A stretch of 25,374 nucleotides of DNA from an uncultured Alphaproteobacteria bacterium (GCA_949298005.1 CASFUN010000041.1:1-25374), one strand, 5' to 3'; positions 9,322 to 17,728 are shown, numbered from the stretch's first letter. The notes: a model not told the origin generated them from the sequence alone. Made by a program: numbers and translations.

Positions 9322-12300
9322 TTATTTTCTTATAAGTTCAAGATTTAATCCTAAAGACCTAACTTCTTTAACCATAACGTTAAATGATTCAGGTACTCCA
9401 CAATAGAAACTTTGTGAACCTTGAACTATTGATTCATATATTTTAAGCCTTCCAACTACATCATCAGATTTGACTGTCAACATTTCTTGTAATGTGTAGG
9501 CTGCTCCATAGGCTTGCAAAGCCCAACATTCCATTTCTCCAAATCTTTGTCCACCAAAATGAGATTTACCACCAAGAGGTTGCTGAGTTATAAGACTATA
9601 AGGGCCTGTAGATCTAGCATGAATCTTATTATCAACTAAATGATGTAACTTTAGCATATACATATAACCTATAGTAATAGGTCTATCAAAATATTCACCA
9701 GTTCTACCATCTATTAGCATAACTTGTCCACTCTTATCTATACCAGCCTCTTCCATCAATTCTTCTATTTTTTCTATAGGAATATTTTCAAAAGAACCTG
9801 TAGAAAATGGTACATTTCTTTTTAGTTTTTCCGCAAAATCCAGCAAGTCTTCATCACTTAAACTCTCTATATACTTAACCTCGCTAGGCATTTTATATAT
9901 TCTTAACAGTTTTTCTCTTATGTTTTTAACTTTATCCTCATTTAGACTATTAAGCATAGATGAAATTTGTTTTCCAAGTTTAGAAGAAACAAAGCCAAGA
10001 TGCGTTTCAAGCAATTGCCCAACATTCATACGCGAAGGTATACTTAAAGGACTTAATATTATATCTATAGGAGTTCCATCTGGCATGTAAGGCATATCTT
10101 CTACTGGAATTATTCTAGAAACAACACCTTTATTACCGTATCTACCTGCCATTTTATCTCCAGCTTGTATTTTCTGCTTTGCAGCAACTATAATCTTAAC
10201 TTTCTTCAAAGTACCTTGTGGTAGCTCATCACATTCTTTGATTTTTACAGCATTTTCTGAAAATTCTTTTTCAAGTTTAGATATAGAATCTCTAAATTCT
10301 CTTCCTAAACTCTCAATTTTTTTATTAATTTCTTCATCAGAAACAACTATTTTAGTTAATGAAGCATTAGATAATTGTTCCAGCAATTCATCTGTAAATA
10401 TACTACCTTTTTTAATTTTATCTATATTCTTTTCTATAGGTTTATTTAAAATAAGATATTTTAGCTGATCTATAAGGCTTTTTCTTAGAAGCTCTATTTC
10501 TTTATCTTTATTAGCTGCTAATTTTTCTATAGCCATATTGTCAATAAACTTAACTCTTTCATCTTTATCCAGACCATTTCTAGTATAAATCTTAACATCT
10601 ATAACAGTACCAGAAACTACACTAGGTGGAACATACAAAGAAGAATCTTTAACGTCCATAGCCTTTTCACCAAAAATAACTTTTAATAATTTTTCTTCTG
10701 GTGTTTGAGGAGCGCTGGTTTTAGGTGTTGTTTTACCTACAAGTATATCACCTGCTTTTATATGTGCACCAATATAAACTACTCCTGTTTCATCTAACTT
10801 CTTAAGAAGTTCATCACCAACATTTGGTATATCTCTAGTAATTTCCTCAGGTCCTAATCTTGTATCCTTAGCTTCTATTTCAAACTCCTCAAGGTGGATA
10901 GAAGTAAAAGCATCTTCCATAACCAATCTTTCAGAAATAAGTATAGAGTCTTCATAGTTATAACCACCCCATGTAGCAAACGCTACCAAAACATTTTTAC
11001 CTAAAGCCAATTCTCCATTTTCAATATTTTGATTATCAGCTATTATTTCATTTTGATTAACCTTCTGACCTACTTTAACTACTGGATACTGATTTATTAC
11101 AGTGTCATTATTAGTTCTTAAATATTTATCTAGAACATAGGTATGCATTTTAGATATGTGATCTCCACCTCTTAGTTCTTCTATAACTATTTTACTTGCA
11201 TCAACATACTTTATGATACCTTCAACCTCAGAGACAACAACACCACAATTTGAGAATGTTGCAATAACTCTTTCCATACCAGTACCAATATATGGCGCTT
11301 CGGATTTTAATAAAGGAACCGCCTGTTTCAACATATTAGCACCCATTGACACACGTCTAGATTCATTATTCTCTAAGAATGGAACTAAGCTTGTTGCAAC
11401 AGATATTATCTGCCTTGGTGAAACATCAATATAGTTAATCATATCTGGTGTAACGCTAATTATTTCATTATCCCTTCTACAAATAACGGTTTCATTTAAT
11501 ATTTTTCCATTTTTATCTAACTTTACATTGTAAGGACAGAATGTTTTACCAGATTCTTCAATAGCAGATAAATAAATAATATTATCAGTCAAAACTCCAT
11601 TTTTAACTTCCCTATAAGGTGTTTCTATAAAACCATACTTATTAGTTCTAGCAAAAACAGATAAACTATTTATAAGACCAATATTCGCTCCTTCTGGTGA
11701 TTCAACGGGACATATCTTGCCATAATGTGTATAGTGCACATCACGCACATCAAACCCTGCTCTTTCTCTAGTTAAACCACCAGGCCCTAAAGCAGTTATC
11801 CTCCTTTTATGACATAATTCGGATAATGGATTTGTTTGATCCATAAACTGTGATAATTGTGAAGTAGCAAAAAAATCAGCCAACGTTGTAGACAAAGGTT
11901 TTGTATTTATCAAATTTTGAGGGACAATTGTCTCTGGCTCTAAAGAGTTCATTTTCTCCACAATAGCTCTTTCAACTTTTGACATACCAGATCTAAATTG
12001 AACTTCCATAAGTTCACCAGTACATCTTAATCTTCTATTAGTTAAATTATCTATATCATCAGCTTTTTCGTCATTATGTTTTAATTTATTGAGAATTTTT
12101 ATTGTAGCTAATATATCATCTTTAGTAAGATGCATCGTTTCTAAATCAGTGTCTATACCTAATCTATAATTCATCTTCATCCTACCAACATCAGATAAAT
12201 TGTATCTGTTCGAAAAAAACAAACCATTAACGAATTTTTCTGCAGATTCAAAATTAGCTGCTTCTTCAGAAACTTTCACAGCTCTATATACATCAAATAA

Positions 12301-13410
12301 TACGTTCTCAAGACTTTTATCTTTTTCAATTAACAAACTATTATAAATGTAGTGGCCTAGTTCTGATGCATCAGGCATAACAATATCTATTTCATTTATG
12401 CCAAGTTCTTTGAAATTATTAAGTTTTTCAGGATTTATTTCGGATCCAGCGGAAAATAAAACTTCTCCACTTTCATTATCAATTAAATCATTACTAAGAA
12501 CAAATAATGAATTTTCTTCATCATTAATTAAATATCTAGAGAAATTTTTATCTTTTAACTGATTAAAAAGTTTTCTAGTAATTTTTCTACCTTGTGGTAT
12601 CACTATCTCGTTAGTATTAGCGTCTATTATATCATGGTCAAAACTTTTTCCTAAACAACTGTCGTAATCGAACTCAATAGACCAATTATTATTAGTGTAT
12701 TCTAACTTGTAACTTTTGTAAAAATAAGACAAAACATCACCGATTGACATACCTAAAATCTTAAAAAGGTAGCTTACAGGCATTTTTCTTTTTTTATCTA
12801 TTCTAAAATATAATAAATCTCTTCCATCAAACTCGAAATCAAGCCATGATCCAGCAACTGGAATTATCTTTGCTGTATAACTTTTACCAGTAAACAATTT
12901 TGAATCTTCACTATCAAAAAATACACCTGGAGCTCTTCTCATTTGAGATACAACAACTCTTTCTATACCATTTATAACAAAACTTCCAGTATTAGTCATT
13001 AATGGAATATCACAGAAAAAAACTTCTTGTTCTTTTATTGCTTTAATTTCTTTCTTTGCATTTTCCTCTTCGGTTTTTTCTAGAACTAAAAGTCTAAGAG
13101 TTGCATAAAGAGGTACAGAATAAGTTCTGCCAGAATTTATACATTCTTTAACACTATATTTTATATCACCAACTCTATATCTTAGAAATTCCAATATTAA
13201 GCTTTTACTACTATCTGTCATAGGAAAGAATGATTCAAACACTTCTTGTATTTTTGATTTCTTTCCTTTTTCTTCATCATTATTATCTAAACATATAAAT
13301 GACTCAAAAGATTCATTTTGTAGAAATATTAAATCTGGAATAAAATCATCATCTACTCTATCCGAAAAACTTCTTCTTAATATATAATTAGAATGGTTTA
13401 AAGTTTTCAC
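9322..13410 (-). CDS. rpoB: DNA-directed RNA polymerase beta subunit
   Basis: Second-largest RNA polymerase subunit; with beta' it forms the active-site cleft and the rifampicin pocket. The protein has 1362 aa. The start codon is GTG at 13410, supported by AAAAGG (13423-13418) 7 nt upstream. The rifampicin region is clear (TSQLSQFMDQTNPLSE, then CHKRRITALGPGGLTRERAG). In it the residue matching E. coli Ser531 is Thr539 and the one before the conserved His (E. coli Thr525) is Cys. Other landmarks are VESPEGANIGLINSLS, AGDKMAGRYGNKGVVSRI and the C-terminal HARSTGPYSLITQQPLGG and AYTLQEMLTVKSDD blocks. It follows rplL after a 94-bp spacer with a hairpin, and precedes rpoC. Confidence 0.98.
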   Translation of the reverse strand: MKTLNHSNYILRRSFSDRVDDDFIPDLIFLQNESFESFICLDNNDEEKGKKSKIQEVFESFFPMTDSSKSLILEFLRYRVGDIKYSVKECINSGRTYSVPLYATLRLLVLEKTEEENAKKEIKAIKEQEVFFCDIPLMTNTGSFVINGIERVVVSQMRRAPGVFFDSEDSKLFTGKSYTAKIIPVAGSWLDFEFDGRDLLYFRIDKKRKMPVSYLFKILGMSIGDVLSYFYKSYKLEYTNNNWSIEFDYDSCLGKSFDHDIIDANTNEIVIPQGRKITRKLFNQLKDKNFSRYLINDEENSLFVLSNDLIDNESGEVLFSAGSEINPEKLNNFKELGINEIDIVMPDASELGHYIYNSLLIEKDKSLENVLFDVYRAVKVSEEAANFESAEKFVNGLFFSNRYNLSDVGRMKMNYRLGIDTDLETMHLTKDDILATIKILNKLKHNDEKADDIDNLTNRRLRCTGELMEVQFRSGMSKVERAIVEKMNSLEPETIVPQNLINTKPLSTTLADFFATSQLSQFMDQTNPLSELCHKRRITALGPGGLTRERAGFDVRDVHYTHYGKICPVESPEGANIGLINSLSVFARTNKYGFIETPYREVKNGVLTDNIIYLSAIEESGKTFCPYNVKLDKNGKILNETVICRRDNEIISVTPDMINYIDVSPRQIISVATSLVPFLENNESRRVSMGANMLKQAVPLLKSEAPYIGTGMERVIATFSNCGVVVSEVEGIIKYVDASKIVIEELRGGDHISKMHTYVLDKYLRTNNDTVINQYPVVKVGQKVNQNEIIADNQNIENGELALGKNVLVAFATWGGYNYEDSILISERLVMEDAFTSIHLEEFEIEAKDTRLGPEEITRDIPNVGDELLKKLDETGVVYIGAHIKAGDILVGKTTPKTSAPQTPEEKLLKVIFGEKAMDVKDSSLYVPPSVVSGTVIDVKIYTRNGLDKDERVKFIDNMAIEKLAANKDKEIELLRKSLIDQLKYLILNKPIEKNIDKIKKGSIFTDELLEQLSNASLTKIVVSDEEINKKIESLGREFRDSISKLEKEFSENAVKIKECDELPQGTLKKVKIIVAAKQKIQAGDKMAGRYGNKGVVSRIIPVEDMPYMPDGTPIDIILSPLSIPSRMNVGQLLETHLGFVSSKLGKQISSMLNSLNEDKVKNIREKLLRIYKMPSEVKYIESLSDEDLLDFAEKLKRNVPFSTGSFENIPIEKIEELMEEAGIDKSGQVMLIDGRTGEYFDRPITIGYMYMLKLHHLVDNKIHARSTGPYSLITQQPLGGKSHFGGQRFGEMECWALQAYGAAYTLQEMLTVKSDDVVGRLKIYESIVQGSQSFYCGVPESFNVMVKEVRSLGLNLELIRK

Positions 13411-13453
13411 CTAATTACCTTTTCTTTTATTACAATAAATTATAAAACAACAC

Positions 13454-13484
13454 AAGACTCGCTTACAAGAGATAAGGGAGTCTT
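13454..13484 (-). promoter_or_regulatory. Hairpin in the rplL-rpoB spacer, candidate attenuator or RNA-processing site
   Basis: On the minus strand AAGACTC and GAGTCTT form a 7-bp stem. After one C-C mismatch the stem continues with CTTA/TAAG around a 7-nt loop (TCTCTTG). A TTTT run occurs a few nt downstream, not directly after the stem, so termination should be partial at best. E. coli has an attenuator and an RNase III site in the same spacer, which lowers rpoBC output relative to the ribosomal proteins; a similar role is inferred here from position. Confidence 0.55.
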
Positions 13485-13504
13485 ATAAAAATATAAACAT
13501 AAGA

Positions 13505-13876
13505 TTAAGATAGTTTAACCTTAGCACCTGCTGCTTCTAATTTAGCTTTGATAGCCTCGGCTTCTTCTTTTTTAACTGATTCTTTTACAATCTTTGGAGC
13601 TCCATCAACCAAATCTTTAGCTTCTTTTAAACCAAGACCTGTTATAGTTCTAATTTCTTTAATAACGTTAATTTTACTCTCACCAGCAGCTTCTAATGTT
13701 ACTGTGAATTCATCTTTTTCTTCAACAGAACCAGCTGCACCAGCACTAGGAGCAGCAGCAACTGCTACAGCAGCAGTTACACCCCATTTTTCTTCAAGCA
13801 TTTTTGCTAATTCAGATACCTCCAAAGCGGTTAATGTAGAAAGTTCTTCAACAATTTTCTCTAATTTCTCAGTCAT
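13505..13876 (-). CDS. rplL: 50S ribosomal protein L7/L12
   Basis: Stalk protein of the large ribosomal subunit, present as several dimers and recruiting elongation factors to the GTPase centre. The protein has 123 aa. Residues 1-35 form the L10-binding dimerisation region (EKLEKIVEELSTLTALEVSEL). An Ala-rich hinge follows at ~34-50 (AAVAVAAAPSAGAAG). The C-terminal factor-binding domain contains EKDEFTVTLEAAGESKINVI and TGLGLKEAKDLVDGAP. The ATG at 13876 has AAGG about 8 nt upstream. It is 33 bp after rplJ and shares its transcript. The 94-bp spacer before rpoB holds a hairpin. Confidence 0.98.
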   Translation of the reverse strand: MTEKLEKIVEELSTLTALEVSELAKMLEEKWGVTAAVAVAAAPSAGAAGSVEEKDEFTVTLEAAGESKINVIKEIRTITGLGLKEAKDLVDGAPKIVKESVKKEEAEAIKAKLEAAGAKVKLS

Positions 13877-13909
13877 TTTACAACCTTTTTTATAATTATT
13901 AATAATTCA

Positions 13910-14392
13910 TTAAGCTTCTAATTTTTCTTTATAGGCAACCAAAGTTCTAGCTAATTGCGAACCAGGTGCTCTCAAGACACCAATAAATCTTGCCCTTACA
14001 TCATCAAGTGAACCAAGAGATGCTAATTCTTCAACAGTTTTTATATCAACTACTTTTCCATCTAAAGACGCAATTTTTATTTTTAGATTTTCATTATCTT
14101 TAGCAAAACCATTTACAACATTTGATAATGTTATCGGATCCTTAGAGTACGAAACTGCTATTTGATCAACAAAATAATCACTTAATACAGAAAAATCAGT
14201 ACCTTCTATAGCCTTTTTAAAAAGAGTATTCTTAATAATTTTTATATTAGCCTCTTTGTCTTTAAGTTCATTTCTAAGTTTAACAAAATCTCCAGCATTT
14301 AATCCCTTATAATTAAGGAATATACACATCTGATTATTTGACAATATATCCTTAGCTAAATTTATTGAACTTTGTTTTTGAGTCTTATTCAT
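13910..14392 (-). CDS. rplJ: 50S ribosomal protein L10
   Basis: Base of the L7/L12 stalk: the N-terminal domain binds 23S rRNA together with L11, and the C-terminal helix carries the L7/L12 dimers. The protein has 160 aa, slightly shorter than many (about 165-175). Typical text is INLAKDILSNNQMCIFLNYKGL (residues ~10-31) and IKIIKNTLFKKAIEGTDF (~50-67). The C-terminus (SQLARTLVAYKEKLEA) forms the stalk helix. The ATG lies 2 nt after the rplA stop codon, so translation is probably coupled. In E. coli L10 represses its own operon by binding the leader RNA; no such site could be identified here. Confidence 0.96.
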   Translation of the reverse strand: MNKTQKQSSINLAKDILSNNQMCIFLNYKGLNAGDFVKLRNELKDKEANIKIIKNTLFKKAIEGTDFSVLSDYFVDQIAVSYSKDPITLSNVVNGFAKDNENLKIKIASLDGKVVDIKTVEELASLGSLDDVRARFIGVLRAPGSQLARTLVAYKEKLEA

Positions 14393-14394
14393 AA

Positions 14395-15081
14395 CTACTC
14401 TCCTCCATTAGTTCTTTCTATATCTATAGCAACAGAAGGACCCATAGTAGTAGTAAGAAAAACACTTTTTATATACTTATTTTTCAAAACTTCAGGCTTT
14501 ACTTCTTTTATTGCTGAGATAACTGCTTTAATGTTTACCATCAAATCATTATCAGAAAAATCTACTTTACCAACAATTGTATGAACTATACCATATTTAT
14601 CATTTTTAAAGTTAATTTTACCTTTTTTAGCAACGTTTATCGCCTCTATAACATCATTTGTGATATTTCCATTTTTTGGATTAGGCATAAGACCTCTAGG
14701 ACCAAGTTTTCTAGCTATTTTACCTATTTTTTTCATGGCATCTGGAGTTGCTATACAATAATCAAAATCCATAAAACCATTTTCTATTTCTGTCATGAGC
14801 TCTTCTAATCCAGCTTTAACTGCACCTGCTTTAATAGCATCTTTTTGTAACGCCTCAACATCAGTAAAAACTATTATTTTTACGTCCTTGCCAGTACCAG
14901 CTGGTAAGGCAACAGAGTCTCTAATATTTTGATTTGATTGTTTAACGTCAATATTAAGATTAAATACCAAATCAACTGTCTCAACAAACTTTCTTTGTTT
15001 ACTTTTAGCGTTCTCTTTAACAGTTTTAATAGCAGTAGCTATATCAACTAAATCTTGTATTTCCATTTCATTAGCTTTCAT
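14395..15081 (-). CDS. rplA: 50S ribosomal protein L1
   Basis: L1 binds 23S rRNA at the mobile L1 stalk and helps release deacylated tRNA from the E site. The protein has 228 aa, a normal length. Characteristic segments are SVALPAGTGKDVKIIVF (~56-72), CIATPDAMKKIGKIARKLGPRGLMPNPKNG (residues ~108-137) and the C-terminal FLTTTMGPSVAID. The ATG at 15081 overlaps the last 11 bp of rplK and is preceded 7 nt upstream by the strongest Shine-Dalgarno sequence noticed in the window (GGGGGAG, 15095-15089), which lies inside rplK. This fixes the start over the internal Met at residue 6 and shows tight coupling to rplK. Confidence 0.98.
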   Translation of the reverse strand: MKANEMEIQDLVDIATAIKTVKENAKSKQRKFVETVDLVFNLNIDVKQSNQNIRDSVALPAGTGKDVKIIVFTDVEALQKDAIKAGAVKAGLEELMTEIENGFMDFDYCIATPDAMKKIGKIARKLGPRGLMPNPKNGNITNDVIEAINVAKKGKINFKNDKYGIVHTIVGKVDFSDNDLMVNIKAVISAIKEVKPEVLKNKYIKSVFLTTTMGPSVAIDIERTNGGE

Positions 15082-15523
15082 AATTATACTCCCCCACTAC
15101 TTGTAAACCCATAGATAAAGCAGAACCTTTAACCATCTCCATGCAAGCTTTTAAATCTTTTGTATTCATATCTGGAACTTTCTTTTTAGCTATGTTTTCT
15201 ATTTGTTTCATAGTAATAGTACCAACTGAATCTTTACCAGCACTTGAAGAACCTTTTTTAAGCCCCATCTCACTTTTAATCAAATAAGTCATAGGGGGTT
15301 CCTTTGTAATAAAAGTAAAACTTTTATCTTTATAAATAGAAATAACTGTCGGAATAGGCGTACCTTCCGGATAGTTAAACTTCATGGCATTAAATTGCTT
15401 ACAAAAATCCATTATATTAACACCTCTAGGACCAAGAGCGGTACCGATAGGTGGTGCTGGATTAGCCTTAGCAACTGGAACTTGTAAACTAACTTTTGCC
15501 ACAACCTCTTTCTTAGGAGCCAT
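15071..15523 (-). CDS. rplK: 50S ribosomal protein L11
   Basis: L11 binds the GTPase-associated region of 23S rRNA and forms the base of the L7/L12 stalk with L10; in other bacteria it is required for RelA activation and thiostrepton binding. The protein has 150 aa (usual 140-145). It shows the Pro-rich N-terminal ANPAPPIGTALGPRGVNIMDF (residues ~20-40), NAMKFNYPEGTPIPTVISIY, and the C-terminal rRNA-binding domain (SVGTITMKQIENIAKKKVPDM, GSALSMGLQVVGEY). The gene follows nusG by 33 bp and overlaps the rplA start by 11 bp. Confidence 0.98.
   Translation of the reverse strand: MAPKKEVVAKVSLQVPVAKANPAPPIGTALGPRGVNIMDFCKQFNAMKFNYPEGTPIPTVISIYKDKSFTFITKEPPMTYLIKSEMGLKKGSSSAGKDSVGTITMKQIENIAKKKVPDMNTKDLKACMEMVKGSALSMGLQVVGEYNYES
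15089..15095 (-). promoter_or_regulatory. Strong Shine-Dalgarno for rplA inside rplK
   Basis: GGGGGAG on the minus strand, 7 nt before the rplA ATG at 15081. It is within the rplK reading frame and decides the rplA start. Several other genes in the window (serS, secB, hpf, parA) have no recognisable site, so the contrast is marked. Confidence 0.8.
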
Positions 15524-15556
15524 CTTGTTTACATTTTAAAAAATTAATAAAATATA

Positions 15557-16075
15557 TTAAACCTTTTCTACCTTAGAAGAATCAATATCTATTATAGTAT
15601 TTCTACCAAAAATAGATATCGCTATCTTCAAGATATTCTTTGATTCATCTTTCCCATCAACAACACCAGTAAAGGACTCAAAATGCCCTTCTTTTATTTT
15701 GACTGTATCACCAATCTCAAATTTGTCTTCTTCAGCTACAACACTTACTTGAGCCTCTTTTTTCATTTTGTCTATTTTAGCATTTGGAACACTTTCTGGT
15801 CTCAATGGATTACTTCCTAAAAAACCCATAACTTTTGGTAATGTCCTCAAAATATCAAGTGTTGCTCTATTAGCTATAATATTCACAAATACATAATTAG
15901 GGAAAACTTTTTGATCTGCCTCAACTTTTTTACCTTTCAGAACTTTAAATACCCTTTTTGTTGGCACAAAAGCTTCTTTTATATTACTATTAGTTAAAGC
16001 AAGTTTATTTATATCATCCGCTACTTTACTTTCACTGCCTGAATAAGCAGCAATAGTATACCATTTAAAATCCAT
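15557..16075 (-). CDS. nusG: Transcription termination/antitermination protein NusG
   Basis: NusG binds the RNA polymerase clamp to reduce pausing and links the polymerase to Rho or to ribosomal protein S10. The protein has 172 aa. The N-terminal NGN domain begins with MDFKWYTIAAYSGSESKV and includes KVFPNYVFVNI. The C-terminal KOW domain starts near residue 122 with FEIGDTVKIKEGHFESFTGVV. Its start codon shares one base with the secE stop (TAATG at 16077-16073), so secE and nusG are translationally coupled. It is followed by rplK in the standard order. Confidence 0.97.
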   Translation of the reverse strand: MDFKWYTIAAYSGSESKVADDINKLALTNSNIKEAFVPTKRVFKVLKGKKVEADQKVFPNYVFVNIIANRATLDILRTLPKVMGFLGSNPLRPESVPNAKIDKMKKEAQVSVVAEEDKFEIGDTVKIKEGHFESFTGVVDGKDESKNILKIAISIFGRNTIIDIDSSKVEKV

Positions 16076-16260
16076 TATAAAATCCCTAACAAAATTTTTA
16101 TCAATCTAGAAATAACAAAATCAGCACAACTTATGAATAACATAAATATAATAGTCATAAAAACTACTATTACAGAAGTAATCCTAACATCTTGTCTATT
16201 AGGAAAAGTAATATTCTTAACTTCTTTTGCTACATTTCTAAAATAATCCATCAACTGCAT
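16075..16260 (-). CDS. secE: Preprotein translocase subunit SecE
   Basis: Small essential subunit of the SecYEG channel in the inner membrane, which clamps the two halves of SecY. From the ATG at 16260 the protein has 61 aa, as expected for the single-TM form. A short amphipathic region (MDYFRNVAKEVKNITFPNRQD) contains the conserved FPNR-type motif before the membrane segment. A TM helix follows at about residues 29-50 (TSVIVVFMTIIFMLFISC). A longer open frame runs upstream to 16323 but would lie inside tRNA-Trp, so it is rejected. ATG 16251 (MDYF) is an alternative start giving 58 aa. There is no strong Shine-Dalgarno sequence. The stop overlaps the nusG start by one base. Confidence 0.92.
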   Translation of the reverse strand: MQLMDYFRNVAKEVKNITFPNRQDVRITSVIVVFMTIIFMLFISCADFVISRLIKILLGIL

Positions 16261-16273
16261 AAAAATCTTTAAT

Positions 16274-16349
16274 TGGCAGGGGCGAAAGGATTCGAACCCT
16301 CGACCAATGGTTTTGGAGACCATTGCTCTACCAACTGAGCTACACCCCT
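16274..16349 (-). tRNA. trnW: tRNA-Trp (anticodon CCA)
   Basis: A complete 76-nt cloverleaf on the minus strand. The acceptor stem AGGGGTG pairs with CGCCCCT (one G-T wobble), the D arm contains GCTCAGTTGGTAGAGC, and the anticodon stem ATGGT/ACCAT holds loop CTCCAAA with anticodon CCA. The T arm has GTTCGAATC. Discriminator G and an encoded CCA end at 16274. It lies between tuf and secE, as in many proteobacteria, so it is probably cut out of the operon transcript. Confidence 0.97.
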
Positions 16350-16356
16350 AAATTAC

Positions 16357-16380
16357 AGGCACCCACATAAATAGGCGCCC
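16357..16380 (-). other. Hairpin between tuf and tRNA-Trp
   Basis: On the minus strand GGCGCC (16379-16374) pairs with GGTGCC (16363-16358) through one G-U. The stem can extend to about 9 bp, using further wobble pairs, around a 6-nt TTTATG loop. No T run follows, so it is not a standard terminator. It lies 11 bp after the tuf stop and 7 bp before tRNA-Trp, and could stabilise the tuf 3' end after tRNA processing. Confidence 0.45.
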
Positions 16381-16391
16381 AAAAATAATAA

Positions 16392-17585
16392 CTAAGCAAT
16401 TATTTCGCTTATAACTCCAGCACCAACCGTATGACCGCCTTCTCTTATAGCAAATCTTCTACCTTGCTCCATAGCTATAGGTGCTATAAGTTCAACTTCC
16501 AATTTGGTATTATCACCTGGCATTACCATTTCTACTCCTTCCGGCAATGTTACAGAACCTGTTACGTCAGTTGTACTAAAGTAGAACTGAGGTCTATAAT
16601 TTTTAAAGAATGGAGTATGTCTACCACCTTCTTCTTTCGTCAATACATAAACTTCAGCTTTGAATTTTGTGTGAGGATGTATACTTCCTGGCTTACATAA
16701 AACCTGTCCTCTTTCAACATCTTCTCTCTTTGTACCTCTTAAAAGTACACCTATGTTATCACCAGCTTGTCCTTGATCAAGAAGTTTTCTAAACATTTCA
16801 ACACCTGTACACGTTGTTTTTTGGGTATCTCTTAAACCAACTATTTCAACTTCTTCTCCAACTTTAACTATACCTCTTTCAACTCTACCAGTAACAACAG
16901 TACCTCTTCCAGAAATTGAGAATACATCTTCAATAGGCATTAAAAATGCACCATCAACTGGTCTTTTTGGTTCAGGTATATAAGCGTCAACAGCTTCCAT
17001 GAGCTTTAATATTGCTGGTTCTCCTATATCACTTTGGTCACCTTCAAGAGCTTTCAAAGCAGAACCTTTCACTATAGGAGTTGTGTCACCTGGGAATCCA
17101 TAAGATGTCAATAAATCTCTAACTTCCATCTCAACTAAGTCTAATAACTCAACATCTTCAACCATATCAACTTTATTTAGAAATACCACTATATAAGGAA
17201 CACCAACCTGCTTAGCTAGAAGAATATGTTCTCTAGTTTGAGGCATAGGACCATCAGCAGCTGATACAACTAAAATAGCACCGTCCATTTGAGCAGCACC
17301 GGTAATCATATTTTTTACGTAATCAGCATGTCCAGGACAATCAACGTGTGCATAATGTCTATTAGGTGTTTCATACTCTACATGGGTAGTGTTAATTGTA
17401 ATACCTCTTTCTTTTTCTTCGGGAGCATTATCAATTTCATCATAACCTTTTACTATAACATTTTTATTCTGTTTTCCTAAAACTGTTGTTATTGCAGCAG
17501 TTAAGGTTGTTTTTCCATGGTCAACGTGTCCAATCGTACCAATATTTACGTGCGGTTTCGTTCTTTGAAAAGTCTCTTTACACAT
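16392..17585 (-). CDS. tuf: Elongation factor Tu
   Basis: This GTPase delivers aminoacyl-tRNA to the ribosome. The protein has 397 aa, close to the usual 394-396. The G1 loop GHVDHGKT is at 19-26, switch region text KERGITINTTHVEYET follows, G3 is DCPGHADYVKNM, G4 is NKVDMVED and G5 is GSALKALEG. Domains 2 and 3 are complete, ending GHTVGAGVISEIIA. The start MCKETFQRTKPHVNIG fits the family apart from Cys at position 2, which is usually Ser or Ala. AAAGAG lies about 8 nt before the ATG. It is flanked by tRNA-Gly upstream and tRNA-Trp downstream. It is not next to fusA, so this is the tufB-type locus; whether a second copy exists cannot be told. Confidence 0.98.
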   Translation of the reverse strand: MCKETFQRTKPHVNIGTIGHVDHGKTTLTAAITTVLGKQNKNVIVKGYDEIDNAPEEKERGITINTTHVEYETPNRHYAHVDCPGHADYVKNMITGAAQMDGAILVVSAADGPMPQTREHILLAKQVGVPYIVVFLNKVDMVEDVELLDLVEMEVRDLLTSYGFPGDTTPIVKGSALKALEGDQSDIGEPAILKLMEAVDAYIPEPKRPVDGAFLMPIEDVFSISGRGTVVTGRVERGIVKVGEEVEIVGLRDTQKTTCTGVEMFRKLLDQGQAGDNIGVLLRGTKREDVERGQVLCKPGSIHPHTKFKAEVYVLTKEEGGRHTPFFKNYRPQFYFSTTDVTGSVTLPEGVEMVMPGDNTKLEVELIAPIAMEQGRRFAIREGGHTVGAGVISEIIA

Positions 17586-17614
17586 AATTTGCTCTTTTTA
17601 TCAATATTAATAAA

Positions 17615-17688
17615 TGGTGCGGGTGATGGGAATCGAACCCACATAGCTAGCTTGGAAGGCTAGTGCTCTACCACTGAGCTACACCCGC
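17615..17688 (-). tRNA. trnG: tRNA-Gly (anticodon TCC)
   Basis: A complete 74-nt cloverleaf on the minus strand. The acceptor stem GCGGGTG pairs with CACCCGC, the D arm contains GCTCAGTGGTAGAGC, and the anticodon stem CTAGC/GCTAG holds anticodon TCC in the loop. The T arm has GTTCGATTC. Discriminator A is followed by an encoded CCA ending at 17615. It is 29 bp upstream of tuf and probably shares its transcript. E. coli tufB is preceded by four tRNAs (Thr, Tyr, Gly, Thr); only Gly is left here. Confidence 0.97.
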
Positions 17689-17708
17689 CAACACCGAGTA
17701 TATTTTCT

Positions 17709-17728
17709 ACTACTTCAGGCGAAGTAGT
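17709..17728 (-). other. Perfect hairpin in the leader of the tRNA-Gly-tuf transcript
   Basis: ACTACTTC (17709-17716) and GAAGTAGT (17721-17728) form a perfect 8-bp stem with a 4-nt loop. It lies between the candidate promoter (17752-17780) and the 5' end of tRNA-Gly at 17688. No T run follows on either strand, so it is not a simple terminator. It could be a leader structure or a protein-binding palindrome. Confidence 0.5.

Noticed and set aside
13548..13895. Open frame on the plus strand opposite rplL (115 codons)
   Set aside because: It is the antisense shadow of the Ala-rich rplL, with Ser/Ala/Thr low-complexity text and no ribosome-binding site.
16261..16323. N-terminal extension of SecE (82 aa)
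   Set aside because: It lies across the 3' half of a complete tRNA-Trp and has no SecE similarity; ATG 16260 gives a normal SecE.
16357..16380. Factor-independent terminator after tuf
   Set aside because: The hairpin is real but has no T run, and tRNA-Trp, secE and nusG follow closely in the same direction; it is listed as a hairpin only.
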